Source: Clostridia bacterium (GTDB taxonomy: Bacteria; Bacillota; Clostridia; Christensenellales; Aristaeellaceae). From it: a stretch of DNA of 64,000 nt. This document shows, piece after piece, positions 8,894-17,052 of this stretch. The stretch spans positions 186,001-250,000 of the forward strand of contig JAFRQX010000038.1 in NCBI GenBank assembly GCA_017428385.1, written 5' to 3'. The position numbers and the translations under genes are program-made. Numbering within the stretch: position 1 is the first letter of the stretch; the number at the start of each line of letters is the position of its first letter. The notes beneath the pieces are model-generated. The model was not told the DNA's origin. It searched no databases and saw only the letters and a list, made by a program, of their open reading frames with translations.

Positions 8894-9940
8894 TTATGCC
8901 TGAATGGTCCGGAAGGCGGCCGCACGGCCGAGACGATTCATCACCGCCAGACCGACGCCCTCAGGAGGAATAACCTCACTGAATACGGCTTCCATATTTT
9001 CTTCATCCAGCCTGCGCAGGATATCGAAGAGCCTGTGGGCAATCTCGGAAGGATCTGAGGAAGAACCGATATCATGGGGATGACAATCCGCCAGTTCCTT
9101 CACATGCTCGGAAAAGCACAAAACACATGTTTTTACCCCTTCCGCCTCCTGCTGCGCATAAAGCCTGCGGAGCAGGGGAACAACGCGTTCTTCCGGTCCT
9201 TCCACGAGCGTAACGACCGCATGAGGCGCATAATGCTTGTATCGCATTCCGGGAGAAAGGGCTGTTTCATTTTCCCGCAGGGGCCGCAGGACGCTGCCGG
9301 CCACCTGGACTTCACAACCAAGGACACTGCTGATCATACCGGGGGTAATACCGCCGGGACGAAGTACAACCGGGGCGCCATGGCAGAGATCCAGCACAGT
9401 GGACTCCACACCGACATCGCACATGCCGCCGTCTATGATGAGGGGAATCTTTGTATTCATATCCTCCATGACGTGAGCTGCGGTTGTGGGACTGGGCCGG
9501 CCTGAACTGTTGGCAGAAGGCGCAGCAATGGGCAGGTTGCAGGCCTGGAGAAGCGCACGGGCTACCGGATGAGAGGGCATACGAACCGCAACCGTAGGCA
9601 GGCCGGCAGTGACGGTATCCGGAATGGCCGGCTTTTTCGGACAAAGGATTGTCAGGGGACCCGGCCAGAACTTATCCATCAGCGCCTGGGCACCATCCGG
9701 AAGATCACAGAGAGGTTCAAGCTGAGACTGATCATGAATATGCACAATCAGAGGGTTATCCGCAGGACGGCCTTTGGCTGCGAAAACAGACAGCACCGCT
9801 TCACTGTCAAGGGCGTTCGCTCCCAGGCCGTACACTGTTTCAGTCGGAAAAGCAACCAGGCCGCCTTTTTCAAGAATTTCAGAGGCCAGAGCATAGGTTT
9901 CCGGGGACGGTAAAAGGAGATCTGTTTTCAAATCAATCAC
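8894..9940 (-). CDS. L-threonylcarbamoyladenylate synthase (Sua5/YwlC type)
   Basis: 348 residues. The N-terminal YrdC-fold domain has KGGLVAFPTETVYGLGANAL and the KGRP motif of the catalytic cavity; the C-terminal Sua5 domain begins near GMRYKHYAPHA. It makes threonylcarbamoyl-AMP from threonine, bicarbonate and ATP, the first step of t6A37 tRNA modification. The two-domain length indicates Sua5 rather than the short TsaC. Its ATG overlaps the prfA stop by 4 bp, placing it last in the DUF1385–prmC–prfA–Sua5 operon, an arrangement common in Clostridia. The t6A made here is the substrate of MtaB encoded at 22320. Confidence 0.95.
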   Translation of the reverse strand: MIDLKTDLLLPSPETYALASEILEKGGLVAFPTETVYGLGANALDSEAVLSVFAAKGRPADNPLIVHIHDQSQLEPLCDLPDGAQALMDKFWPGPLTILCPKKPAIPDTVTAGLPTVAVRMPSHPVARALLQACNLPIAAPSANSSGRPSPTTAAHVMEDMNTKIPLIIDGGMCDVGVESTVLDLCHGAPVVLRPGGITPGMISSVLGCEVQVAGSVLRPLRENETALSPGMRYKHYAPHAVVTLVEGPEERVVPLLRRLYAQQEAEGVKTCVLCFSEHVKELADCHPHDIGSSSDPSEIAHRLFDILRRLDEENMEAVFSEVIPPEGVGLAVMNRLGRAAAFRTIQA

Positions 9941-11001
9941 TTCCGGTTCAGGAGATTCATTTTCTCTGTTTTTTCAGCCAGGCAGAGCGCGTCAATAAAA
10001 GGCACCAGATCGCCGTTCATGACGTTGGCCGTACGGTTGACGGTCAGATTCAGACGGTGATCAACCACATAATCATGATTAAAGTAATAGGTGCGGATCC
10101 GGTCGCTGCGTTCACCCCATCCGATCTGGTTCCTGCGGTCTTCCGCGTGTGCCGCAGCCTGCTCTTCCTTCAGCCTGTCAAAAAGACGGGAACGAAGCAC
10201 GCGAAGCGCTTTGGCTTTGTTCTCCAGCTGGCTGCGTTCATCCTGACAGGTGACAACCAGACCGGTAGGCAGGTGAGTTATACGGACGGCACTGTCGGTA
10301 GTGTTGACACCCTGTCCGCCGTGGCCTGACGCATGGAAGACATCTATACGCAGATCCGCGGGATCGAGGGTGAATTCCAATTCCTGTGCTTCCGGAAAAA
10401 CAGCAACTGTGACGGTGGAAGTATGAATCCTGCCGCTGCTTTCAGTGACAGGAACCCGTTTGACGCAATGAACGCCGCTTTCGAATTTCAGCCGGCCAAA
10501 GGCTTCCGGCCCGGAAAACATGAGCAGGGCTTCATTGATGCCGCCGAGATCCGTATCGCTGACGGAAAGCAGGGAAGCCTGAAGCTGATTCCGATCGGCA
10601 TAGCGCAGATACATCCGCATCAGATCGCCGGCAAAAAGGGCAGCTTCCTCACCGCCTACGCCGGCGCGGATTTCCATAATCACATTCCGGTCATCCAGCG
10701 GATCCGGAGGAACAAGCAAAAGCTTCAGGTCAGCTATCAGTTTTTCACGCTGGACAGCCAGATCAGCAAGTTCCTTTTCAGCTTCAGATGCAAAAAGAGG
10801 ATCAGAAAGCAATTCACGGTTATCCTGAATCTGCTGTTCCACACGACGGAAGGCATCATATTTTTCCACAACAGGTTCCAGAGAGGAACGCTCTTTCAGA
10901 CAGGCCTGATAACGCGGATAATCCTGTATGACTTCCGGCTGGGCAATTGCTTCGGACAGTTCCCGAAAGCGGTCTGAAAGGCTTTCCAGTTTCGTAAACA
11001 T
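9937..11001 (-). CDS. prfA: Peptide chain release factor 1
   Basis: 354 residues starting at the ATG preceded by GGAGG (MFTKLESLSDRF). The GGQ peptidyl-hydrolysis loop is in the context HASGHGGQGVNTTDSA, and the stop-codon recognition tripeptide is PVT (RVPVTESSGR), the PxT form of RF1 for UAA/UAG. Substrate for N5-glutamine methylation by the upstream prmC product. An upstream in-frame extension is possible but lacks a ribosome site. Confidence 0.96.
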   Translation of the reverse strand: MFTKLESLSDRFRELSEAIAQPEVIQDYPRYQACLKERSSLEPVVEKYDAFRRVEQQIQDNRELLSDPLFASEAEKELADLAVQREKLIADLKLLLVPPDPLDDRNVIMEIRAGVGGEEAALFAGDLMRMYLRYADRNQLQASLLSVSDTDLGGINEALLMFSGPEAFGRLKFESGVHCVKRVPVTESSGRIHTSTVTVAVFPEAQELEFTLDPADLRIDVFHASGHGGQGVNTTDSAVRITHLPTGLVVTCQDERSQLENKAKALRVLRSRLFDRLKEEQAAAHAEDRRNQIGWGERSDRIRTYYFNHDYVVDHRLNLTVNRTANVMNGDLVPFIDALCLAEKTEKMNLLNRK

Positions 11002-11011
11002 GAATCCTCCG

Positions 11012-11848
11012 TTACGGTTTTCTGGCAAGAATCATCCTGCGGATTCCGGACAAGTCTTCCCGGATTTCCACAGAAGTAAAAGAATGATCAAGAAGCAGTT
11101 TTTCGACATCAGCGTCTTCGCCTTCGCCAAGCTCCATCATCAGGACACCGCCGGAAACCAATGACCTGAAAGCATCCGGAATGATCCTGCGGTATACTGA
11201 AAGACCATCAGGCCCGCCGTCCAGCGCGAGGCGCGGCTCACGCAGAACCTCTTCCTGCAGGGTATTGCAGTCGGCAGAAGGAATATAAGGCGGATTACTG
11301 ATAATCAGATTAAAGCCTGAAGTGGCAAAACCATCCAGGAGATCGGCCTGACAGAAGGCCACGTCCACACCCAGCTGCTCAGCATTTTCAGCGGCAAGAG
11401 CCAGGGCATCGGGGGAAAGATCAGAACAGGTGACAAATGCATCCGGCTTTTCAGCCTTAAGCGTTATGCCGATACATCCGCTGCCGCAGCAGAGATCCAG
11501 AATCCGGGGAAGCGGATCATTGCGTAGAACTTCCAGCGCCCACTCACACAGCAGTTCCGTTTCCGGACGGGGAATCAGCACGCGTGAATCCACACGGAAA
11601 AGGCGGCCGTAAAAAGGCGCTTCCCCAAGAATATACTGCAGGGGAATCCGGGAGATCCGCTGCCCGACAAGCACCTGATAGGCATCTACAACCCTGTAAT
11701 CCAGGACGGTGTCTTCATCCAGGCGCAGGGAAAGCGGTGAGAGCCCTGTCAGGTGGGAGAGCAGCAAAGCAGCGTCATTCACCGGATCGGGAACACCTGC
11801 TGTGCTGAACTGCTCAGCTGTACGGCGGATCAAATCTCGGCAAGTCAT
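11012..11848 (-). CDS. prmC: Release factor glutamine methyltransferase
   Basis: 278 residues. An N-terminal helical domain (about 1–90) is followed by a SAM-binding Rossmann domain with ILDLCCGSGCIGITL and the amide-binding NPPY motif (IISNPPYIPSAD). It methylates the GGQ glutamine of RF1/RF2. It lies 10 bp upstream of prfA and 3 bp after the DUF1385 gene, so all are co-transcribed. Confidence 0.96.
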   Translation of the reverse strand: MTCRDLIRRTAEQFSTAGVPDPVNDAALLLSHLTGLSPLSLRLDEDTVLDYRVVDAYQVLVGQRISRIPLQYILGEAPFYGRLFRVDSRVLIPRPETELLCEWALEVLRNDPLPRILDLCCGSGCIGITLKAEKPDAFVTCSDLSPDALALAAENAEQLGVDVAFCQADLLDGFATSGFNLIISNPPYIPSADCNTLQEEVLREPRLALDGGPDGLSVYRRIIPDAFRSLVSGGVLMMELGEGEDADVEKLLLDHSFTSVEIREDLSGIRRMILARKP

Positions 11849-11851
11849 ACA

Positions 11852-12919
11852 TTACACCTCAGCATCATCGGATGTGTCGGCTTCACTTTCAGACTTTTCT
11901 TCTTCAGGTTCGGGAGGGATATATCCAGGTTCGGATTCGAGATAACTGTGGAAGATGCCCCAGCCTTCCGGTGTTTTCTTTACATGTTCCGGGAAGCCGT
12001 TCAGGACGACATTTACGGAAACAATGGCGCATTCCAGCATGGATTCATCCGGTTCACGGGTGGTGAGACGCTGCATCTGCAGGCCGGGCCAGCGCAGGAT
12101 ACAGGCTCCCTTGCTGTTGGAATGGGCCAGGCCCATCAGGACCTCGTAACTGACACCGGCAACGATGGGAAGCATCGCCAGGTGGAAAAGGAAACGAACA
12201 AAGAAATTGCTGATGGGGACAAGCACATTCAGCACCAGGAAAAGCAGGATACTGATGGAGAAGACAATCAGCAGGAACGCCGTACCGCAGCGGGGATGCA
12301 GACGGGAAAAGGTCTGCGCGTTGGCGGGCGTCAGGGAAAGACCGGATTCATGGCAATGGACGGATTTATGTTCCGCACCGTGGTACTGGAAGGTTCTACG
12401 GACTTCCGGAACACAGCCGCAGAAGATCATATAACCGATCAGGATGAGAATCTTCACAAGGCCGCCGATCAGCGTATAGCCGACGGTGGGCATGCCGGCA
12501 CTGCGGAGCAGGCTTTCCACGCCGGCGGGCAGCGCAATGAAAAGGGCAACGGAAAGAATGACTGCCAGAATGATGGCAAAAGCCATGACGATCTTATCGA
12601 CGCCCTTGCCAAGCTTGCGGGCGAGCCACTTTTCGAACTTAGTGGGTTCTTCATCCAGCATGCCGAGCATTTTGGTGGAGTCTTCAAGGGTGTTCATTCC
12701 GTAATAAAGCATGGTACCCATATTGATGATTCCGCGGATGAAAGGCTTTCCCATCCAGGGATGCTTCTCTTTCAGCGGAACGAAGGGTGTCAGCTTGGTA
12801 ACCATAGTACCGTCAGGACGGCGGACAGTAACGGCAGTGGCATTGGGAGAACGCATCATCACGCCTTCCATCACAGCCTGACCGCCGACATCGAATTTTT
12901 TTTCCTGTTCTGTATTCAT
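11852..12919 (-). CDS. DUF1385 membrane protein
   Basis: 355 residues from the ATG giving MNTEQEKKFDVGGQAVMEGVMMRSP; VGGQAVMEGVMMR is the hallmark of DUF1385. Several hydrophobic segments follow (about residues 115–150, 170–190, 235–275). A conserved EHKSVHCHE-like segment and a histidine-rich region suggest metal or ligand binding, but no biochemical function is established for the family. It precedes prmC as in many Clostridia. The start is uncertain: in-frame ATG and TTG codons lie 24 and 54 bp further upstream and none has an ideal ribosome site. The acidic C-tail (EEEKSESEADTSDD) is presumably cytoplasmic. Confidence 0.88.
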   Translation of the reverse strand: MNTEQEKKFDVGGQAVMEGVMMRSPNATAVTVRRPDGTMVTKLTPFVPLKEKHPWMGKPFIRGIINMGTMLYYGMNTLEDSTKMLGMLDEEPTKFEKWLARKLGKGVDKIVMAFAIILAVILSVALFIALPAGVESLLRSAGMPTVGYTLIGGLVKILILIGYMIFCGCVPEVRRTFQYHGAEHKSVHCHESGLSLTPANAQTFSRLHPRCGTAFLLIVFSISILLFLVLNVLVPISNFFVRFLFHLAMLPIVAGVSYEVLMGLAHSNSKGACILRWPGLQMQRLTTREPDESMLECAIVSVNVVLNGFPEHVKKTPEGWGIFHSYLESEPGYIPPEPEEEKSESEADTSDDAEV

Positions 12920-13026
12920 AATAAGAGGCAAGAGTCCTTTCATAAAAATCAACGGTGTAATTGTTCGACGCAAAGCCTTTTATTTCCTGTACTTCACGCA
13001 ATTTTCACATCGGCGCCATCCCGTCT

Positions 13027-13797
13027 TCAGGAAAGAAAGCCCATATACTCATTGAAGACGTTAAAAAGCATATCCCCGGAGGCTGCAGGAAGCACCATAT
13101 CTGTATTTCCGATAGACACAAATTCAAAAAGATCAGAAGCTGACGTCAGAACAAGCGCGGGAACGGCTTCATATGATGGGCCGAAGATCAGCTCCAGGTA
13201 GGGAATATATTTCGCAGCCTGCAAGACTTCATCGGGTTCCGGTTTATTCTTCATTTTGAATTCCAGGCTGAAAACATGACCCGGAGCAATCACAAGCACG
13301 TCCGCATAGATCCGGATCATGCGGGCCCGATTGAGCCGCAGCTCAAAGGCAATCTCCCAGTCCAGATAAGATGAATCCATCATTCCGGAAAGATCATGGA
13401 AAAGGGAACACATGACGCTCCGGCAGTCCAGGAAGGAATGAATCAGCCCGCGTTGATCATTGAGATTTCTGCCGATCCTACGGCATCCATCCTGCAGGGA
13501 GGAAAGCCATTCATCCTCAGAAGCATCCAGGAATTCCCTTACCGTACCGTACCAGCCGGAAAACTCATACAGGCCCTCATGAACCTGCGCCTGACGGATC
13601 AGAGCGTGCCAACGGTAATCATTATCCTGAAAACAGAGTTCATGCATCAGGGGAGAGGAAAAGAGAAGATGATTGACCTGTTTCCGACCCATGGAAAGAC
13701 CGGAAGCAATTTCCTTTGCCATCAGGCCGTCGTTAACGGAGATCATGGAATAGACAGTTTTTTCCTCCGGAGAAAAAGAGGGAAGACTGACAGACAT
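13027..13797 (-). CDS. Winged-helix protein with PD-(D/E)XK nuclease-like domain
   Basis: 256 residues, not assignable to a named family. Residues about 10–60 look like a winged helix (KTVYSMISVNDGLMAKEIASGLSMGRKQVNHLLF). After a helical middle part, residues 164–200 read YADVLVIAPGHVFSLEFKMK then QAAKYIPY: D166, E179-x-K181 and Q193…Y197 match the D–ExK–QxxxY arrangement of PD-(D/E)XK nucleases such as RecB/Cas4 and the N-terminal part of DUF2075 helicases. GGGAGGTG precedes the ATG. A TATAAT box at 13829–13834 (minus) fits a promoter divergent from rpmE. A nuclease or a catalytically idle DNA-binding regulator are both possible; the motif is visible, the activity is inferred. Confidence 0.6.
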   Translation of the reverse strand: MSVSLPSFSPEEKTVYSMISVNDGLMAKEIASGLSMGRKQVNHLLFSSPLMHELCFQDNDYRWHALIRQAQVHEGLYEFSGWYGTVREFLDASEDEWLSSLQDGCRRIGRNLNDQRGLIHSFLDCRSVMCSLFHDLSGMMDSSYLDWEIAFELRLNRARMIRIYADVLVIAPGHVFSLEFKMKNKPEPDEVLQAAKYIPYLELIFGPSYEAVPALVLTSASDLFEFVSIGNTDMVLPAASGDMLFNVFNEYMGFLS

Positions 13798-13828
13798 TCA
13801 CAAATCACCTCCCATAAAAGACAGAGGA

Positions 13829-13834
13829 ATTATA
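13829..13834 (-). promoter_or_regulatory. −10 box of the winged-helix/nuclease-like gene
   Basis: TATAAT read on the minus strand, 32 bp upstream of the start; no good −35 at 16–18 bp, so the promoter is weak or assisted. The divergent rpmE promoter lies 22 bp away. Confidence 0.5.
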
Positions 13835-13855
13835 GCATAATCTGATAAAAAAAGC

Positions 13856-13884
13856 TTGCAAACGAAAGACGATTATGTTAATAT
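13856..13884 (+). promoter_or_regulatory. rpmE promoter
   Basis: TTGCAA (13856–13861), 17 bp, TAATAT (13879–13884), with the L31 start 51 bp downstream. Confidence 0.75.
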
Positions 13885-13934
13885 ACTTTTTGCGGTTTAA
13901 CCGCCATTGCATACGCGAAAGAGGTGAAACAGCA

Positions 13935-14135
13935 ATGAAGGAAAATATTCATCCCCAGTATGGTAAGTGCGTGGTTCGCTGCGTATGCGGTGAAACTTTT
14001 GAAACCGGATCTACCAAGAAAGAGATGAAGGTGGATATTTGTTCCAAGTGCCATCCTTTCTACACCGGCAAGCAGAAGCTGGTAGACACGGGCGGACGTG
14101 TTGACCGCTTCAAGAAGCGCTTCAATATTGAATGA
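13935..14135 (+). CDS. rpmE: 50S ribosomal protein L31 (zinc-binding form)
   Basis: 66 residues starting [16 protein letters not shown] after an AGAGGTG site. Zinc ligands are present as CVC (in RCVCGETF) and [13 protein letters not shown], so this is the C+ L31 type that is replaced by C− paralogues under zinc shortage. A longer in-frame reading with 20 extra residues does not match the family. Monocistronic between its own promoter and terminator. Confidence 0.96.
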   Translation: MKENIHPQYGKCVVRCVCGETFETGSTKKEMKVDICSKCHPFYTGKQKLVDTGGRVDRFKKRFNIE

Positions 14136-14144
14136 GTTTCCTGG

Positions 14145-14171
14145 GAGCACGCTGAAACAGCGTGCTCTTTT
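14145..14171 (+). terminator. Terminator of rpmE
   Basis: Perfect stem GAGCACGCTG with loop AAA, followed by TTTT. Confidence 0.88.
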
Positions 14172-14185
14172 CATTTACATCACAT

Positions 14186-14220
14186 CACAAAAACCGGTCC
14201 GGCAAAATTGCCGGACCGGT
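14186..14220 (-). terminator. Terminator of the putP-type gene
   Basis: A 12-bp perfect stem ACCGGTCCGGCA with a four-base loop; on the minus strand it is followed by a six-T run. It ends the symporter transcript 20 bp beyond the stop. Confidence 0.9.
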
Positions 14221-14239
14221 GCTTTACAATACGAATCAT

Positions 14240-15736
14240 TTATTCGATTGCATCGGAAGTCGCGTAATCATACAGGTCGAGGACTTCCTGCTTCGGTTCC
14301 TTATCGAGCAGGGCAACAACCACGGCAACGATGAAACCGACGATGAAGCCGGGGATGATCTCATAGAGGGTGAAGATACCGTTGTATCCGGCGGTGGCGG
14401 CGGACAGGCGGGTGTTGATGACGAGCCAGGCAATGTCAACAACAGCACCGGCAGCAATACCGGCAACAGCACCCTTGAAGGTGAAGCGCTTCCAGAAGAG
14501 GCTCAGCAGGATAGCCGGGCCGAAGGCAGCACCGAAGATGCCCCAGGCGTTCTCCACCAGGTCCATGATACTCTTGCTTCCGGGATCAGAGGCGATAATC
14601 ACAGCGATCACGGCGATGATCAGCACGACAATACGGCCGGCCCAGAACATTTCCTTATCGGAGGTCTTGTTCTTACGGATGACGGGTTTATACACGTCAG
14701 AAGCGAATGCCGAAGAAGCGCACAGCAGCTGGGAATCCGCGGTGGACATGGAAGCGGCCAGGATAGCGGAAAGCAGGATGCCGGAAATGATAGCCGGGAA
14801 AATGGAACGAACCATCTGGATAAACACGGTGGAGGAATCTCCGACTTCACCAAGGAACAGATGTCCGATGCAGCCGGCAGCCACGGAGAAGATGACAATC
14901 AGCACATTCCAGGAAATACCGATCTTCGCGCTCTTGCGCAGGTCCTTATCGCTGCGGACGGACATGAAACGGATGATGATGTGAGGCATACCGAAGTATC
15001 CGAGACCCCAGCCGAGGCCGGAAGCGATCGTCTTCCAGTCGGGGAAGAGGTTCCAGTAATCAGGATTGGCAGCGCTTAGGGTTTCCATGTCCATCTGACC
15101 CTGGCCGCCGCTGATGAGACCCAGCGCAAAGATGGGTGCAATCAGCAGGGCGCCGAGCATCAGCAGGCCCTGGAAGAAGTCAGTCCAGCAGACAGCGCTG
15201 AAACCACCCATGAAGGTGTAGCCGATAATGATCGCCGCGGCAATATACATAGCCAGCGTGGCATCAATGCCAATAACAGTGTTGAACAGGGTGCCGCAGG
15301 CCTTGACGCTGGAAGCGGCATAAATTGTGTAAGCAATCAGGAAGATGACTGCGCAGAGGATCTGCAGAACCTTACTGGAGGATTTGAACCGGTTGGTCAG
15401 GTACTGGGGAAGGGTGATGGAGTCATCCGCCGCGATGGAGAAACGACGCAGGCGGGGCGCCTGGAAGATCCAGCTGAGGGCGTAACCGATGGCCAGGCCG
15501 ATGGCGATCCATGCCTTGCCGATACCGGCGGCATAAATGGAAGCGGGGAGGCCCATAAGCACCCAGGCGCTCATATCGGAAGCACCGGCAGAAAGCGCGG
15601 AAACCCAGGGACCCATTTTACGGCCGCCGAGGAAGTATTCCTTTTCACCGCTGCCGCGACCCTTCACGAAGAAGTAGACGCCGATCCCGAGCATAAAGCA
15701 AAGATAGACAATGAAGACAACCAGTTCCGTATTCAT
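14240..15736 (-). CDS. putP: Sodium:proline-type symporter (SSF family)
   Basis: 498 residues from the ATG giving MNTELVVFIVYLCFMLGIGVYF. About 13 hydrophobic helices are visible. Family landmarks include EYFLGGRKMGPWVSALSAGASDMSAWVLMGLP in the first helices and SMSTADSQLL, which carries the sodium-site serines of helix 8. The closest remembered profile is PutP, importing proline with Na+, although other SSF substrates cannot be excluded. An upstream extension to 15802 would put the start before the predicted −10 box, so it is rejected. Monocistronic; the promoter region carries an inverted repeat described separately. Confidence 0.88.
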   Translation of the reverse strand: MNTELVVFIVYLCFMLGIGVYFFVKGRGSGEKEYFLGGRKMGPWVSALSAGASDMSAWVLMGLPASIYAAGIGKAWIAIGLAIGYALSWIFQAPRLRRFSIAADDSITLPQYLTNRFKSSSKVLQILCAVIFLIAYTIYAASSVKACGTLFNTVIGIDATLAMYIAAAIIIGYTFMGGFSAVCWTDFFQGLLMLGALLIAPIFALGLISGGQGQMDMETLSAANPDYWNLFPDWKTIASGLGWGLGYFGMPHIIIRFMSVRSDKDLRKSAKIGISWNVLIVIFSVAAGCIGHLFLGEVGDSSTVFIQMVRSIFPAIISGILLSAILAASMSTADSQLLCASSAFASDVYKPVIRKNKTSDKEMFWAGRIVVLIIAVIAVIIASDPGSKSIMDLVENAWGIFGAAFGPAILLSLFWKRFTFKGAVAGIAAGAVVDIAWLVINTRLSAATAGYNGIFTLYEIIPGFIVGFIVAVVVALLDKEPKQEVLDLYDYATSDAIE

Positions 15737-15772
15737 AACAACACCACTTTCCTGCGACAATCTGACGGCCGC

Positions 15773-15823
15773 ATACTGTATACTGGATAATATTATACGC
15801 ATAACATAAGTGATATACAGTAT
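15773..15823 (-). promoter_or_regulatory. putP promoter with flanking operator-like inverted repeats
   Basis: On the minus strand a TATAAT box spans 15797–15792, 56 bp upstream of the start; the −35 is poor. Identical 10-bp arms ATACTGTATA (15773–15782) and TATACAGTAT (15814–15823) face each other across this box, one near the expected transcription start and one over the expected −35. This looks like a paired operator for a dimeric regulator; the regulator is unknown. Confidence 0.55.
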
Positions 15824-16042
15824 TTTTCGTGTTCTTGCTTGTGGATTGACGGGTTTAGGAGTAAAATATTAAAGAAAAATGATTTTTATCCCCCCACGTC
15901 CATCCCGCAAATCATTTTTACATATTTATATGCACAGATTACTCAATCAGGTAATCTGCTGCGTATGGCCCTGAAAGGGTATATGATTTTCGGCGGACAT
16001 AAAAATCAGATTGTAAAAAAATGCTTATGAGGAGGAACAGCG

Positions 16043-17011
16043 ATGAGGAAAACCCTATCCTTCATTCTGCTTTTCCTGATACTCTGCTTATCCTGCTGTA
16101 CAGGTACAGCTGAACGGAAAACAGTGGTAAAGGACCGGTATTACCTGGGCGCCATGCGCGTTGTAAAATGCAAGGACTACGTTTCCCTGCGGGAAGCACC
16201 GTACAAGACGGCTACTGTGCTTGCAAAAGTACCGCTTGATTCCATTGTGCTGTACTGCAACAACAACGTGGCAAAATACGCGCCCAGCAATTACAAGAAG
16301 CAGGCCAAGCTGTTTATCCGTTGCGAATATGACGGCATGGAAGGGTACATCCTGAAGCAGTACCTCAAACCGGCGCCTGAAGCTGAGCCGGCGGAAACCA
16401 AAGCATACAACGGCATCATGAGCCGGGATGAAATCATCGGTAACGGAACCATCGCCCTGGACTGGAAAGAGTTCAACGTTGCCGTGCTGGCAGCTTATGA
16501 GGTTATGCCGGAAGGCAAAGACAACTGGGAATACATCAGAGTCGGATGCTTTATCGACGACCAACCGATCTGGGGATATACTGAAGCGGTGAAGCAGACC
16601 GGTCAATTCCAGAATCTCCGTGCTTTTATGGGCGGAACGGAAGATGAACCGCAGGTTTACGTCTATGACGCACAGTACGGGTTGATCATGCTGGATCTGA
16701 TGGACGGTGTTGAGATGTGGACCCTGATGAAAAATGTGTGCTCCTTCGGAGACGCAGCGATCCATACAGTGGATACGGATTCCGGAAACATGTATATTGC
16801 CGGTACGGACGGACCTGCACCCATCGCGGTCAACTGGGACGGATACGTACTCTGGCAGTCTGAAATCGAAGATCCGGACATCTACGGTCCCTACGAAATC
16901 CTGCTGAATCCCTATGATATCCAGGTGAACTATGAAAGCGGGAAAACAGTAAAACTGGACTATAACACCGGCGCTGTGATTGACATCACAGACCTGGAAA
17001 CATATTATTGA
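16043..17011 (+). CDS. Secreted SH3-domain protein
   Basis: 322 residues with an N-terminal signal sequence (RKTLSFILLFLILCLSCC; the two cysteines are not in a good lipobox). Residues about 35–110 resemble a bacterial SH3 domain (VVKCKDYVSLREAPYKTATVLAKVPL … YIRCEYDGMEGYILKQYL). After a short proline/glutamate linker comes a ~200-residue tryptophan- and aspartate-rich part with repeats reminiscent of beta-propeller blades (EPQVYVYDAQYGLIMLDL, GNMYIAGTDG, WDGYVLWQSEI). Function unknown; wall or substrate binding is likely from the SH3 fold. AGGAGG lies before the ATG. The 240 bp upstream is AT-rich and shares the divergent region with putP; no convincing −35/−10 pair was found. Confidence 0.7.
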   Translation: MRKTLSFILLFLILCLSCCTGTAERKTVVKDRYYLGAMRVVKCKDYVSLREAPYKTATVLAKVPLDSIVLYCNNNVAKYAPSNYKKQAKLFIRCEYDGMEGYILKQYLKPAPEAEPAETKAYNGIMSRDEIIGNGTIALDWKEFNVAVLAAYEVMPEGKDNWEYIRVGCFIDDQPIWGYTEAVKQTGQFQNLRAFMGGTEDEPQVYVYDAQYGLIMLDLMDGVEMWTLMKNVCSFGDAAIHTVDTDSGNMYIAGTDGPAPIAVNWDGYVLWQSEIEDPDIYGPYEILLNPYDIQVNYESGKTVKLDYNTGAVIDITDLETYY

Positions 17012-17018
17012 CAGACAT

Positions 17019-17052
17019 AAAAAGAAGGGGGGTGAACGACCCCCTTCTTTTT
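17019..17052. terminator. Bidirectional terminator between SH3 protein and pyrophosphatase genes
   Basis: Stem AAAAAGAAGGGGG / CCCCCTTCTTTTT around an eight-base loop, A-rich on one flank and T-rich on the other; it ends both convergent genes. Confidence 0.9.

Noticed and set aside
11753..13201. 482-codon open frame antisense to prmC and DUF1385
   Set aside because: Shadow of two well-supported genes; no independent signals.
13027..13797. Part of a defence or toxin–antitoxin system
   Set aside because: No partner toxin, methyltransferase, helicase or mobile context next to it; neighbours are ribosomal and release-factor genes.
15846..15872. Promoter TTGACG … TAAAAT for the SH3-protein gene
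   Set aside because: The spacing is 10 bp, too short for a SigA promoter.
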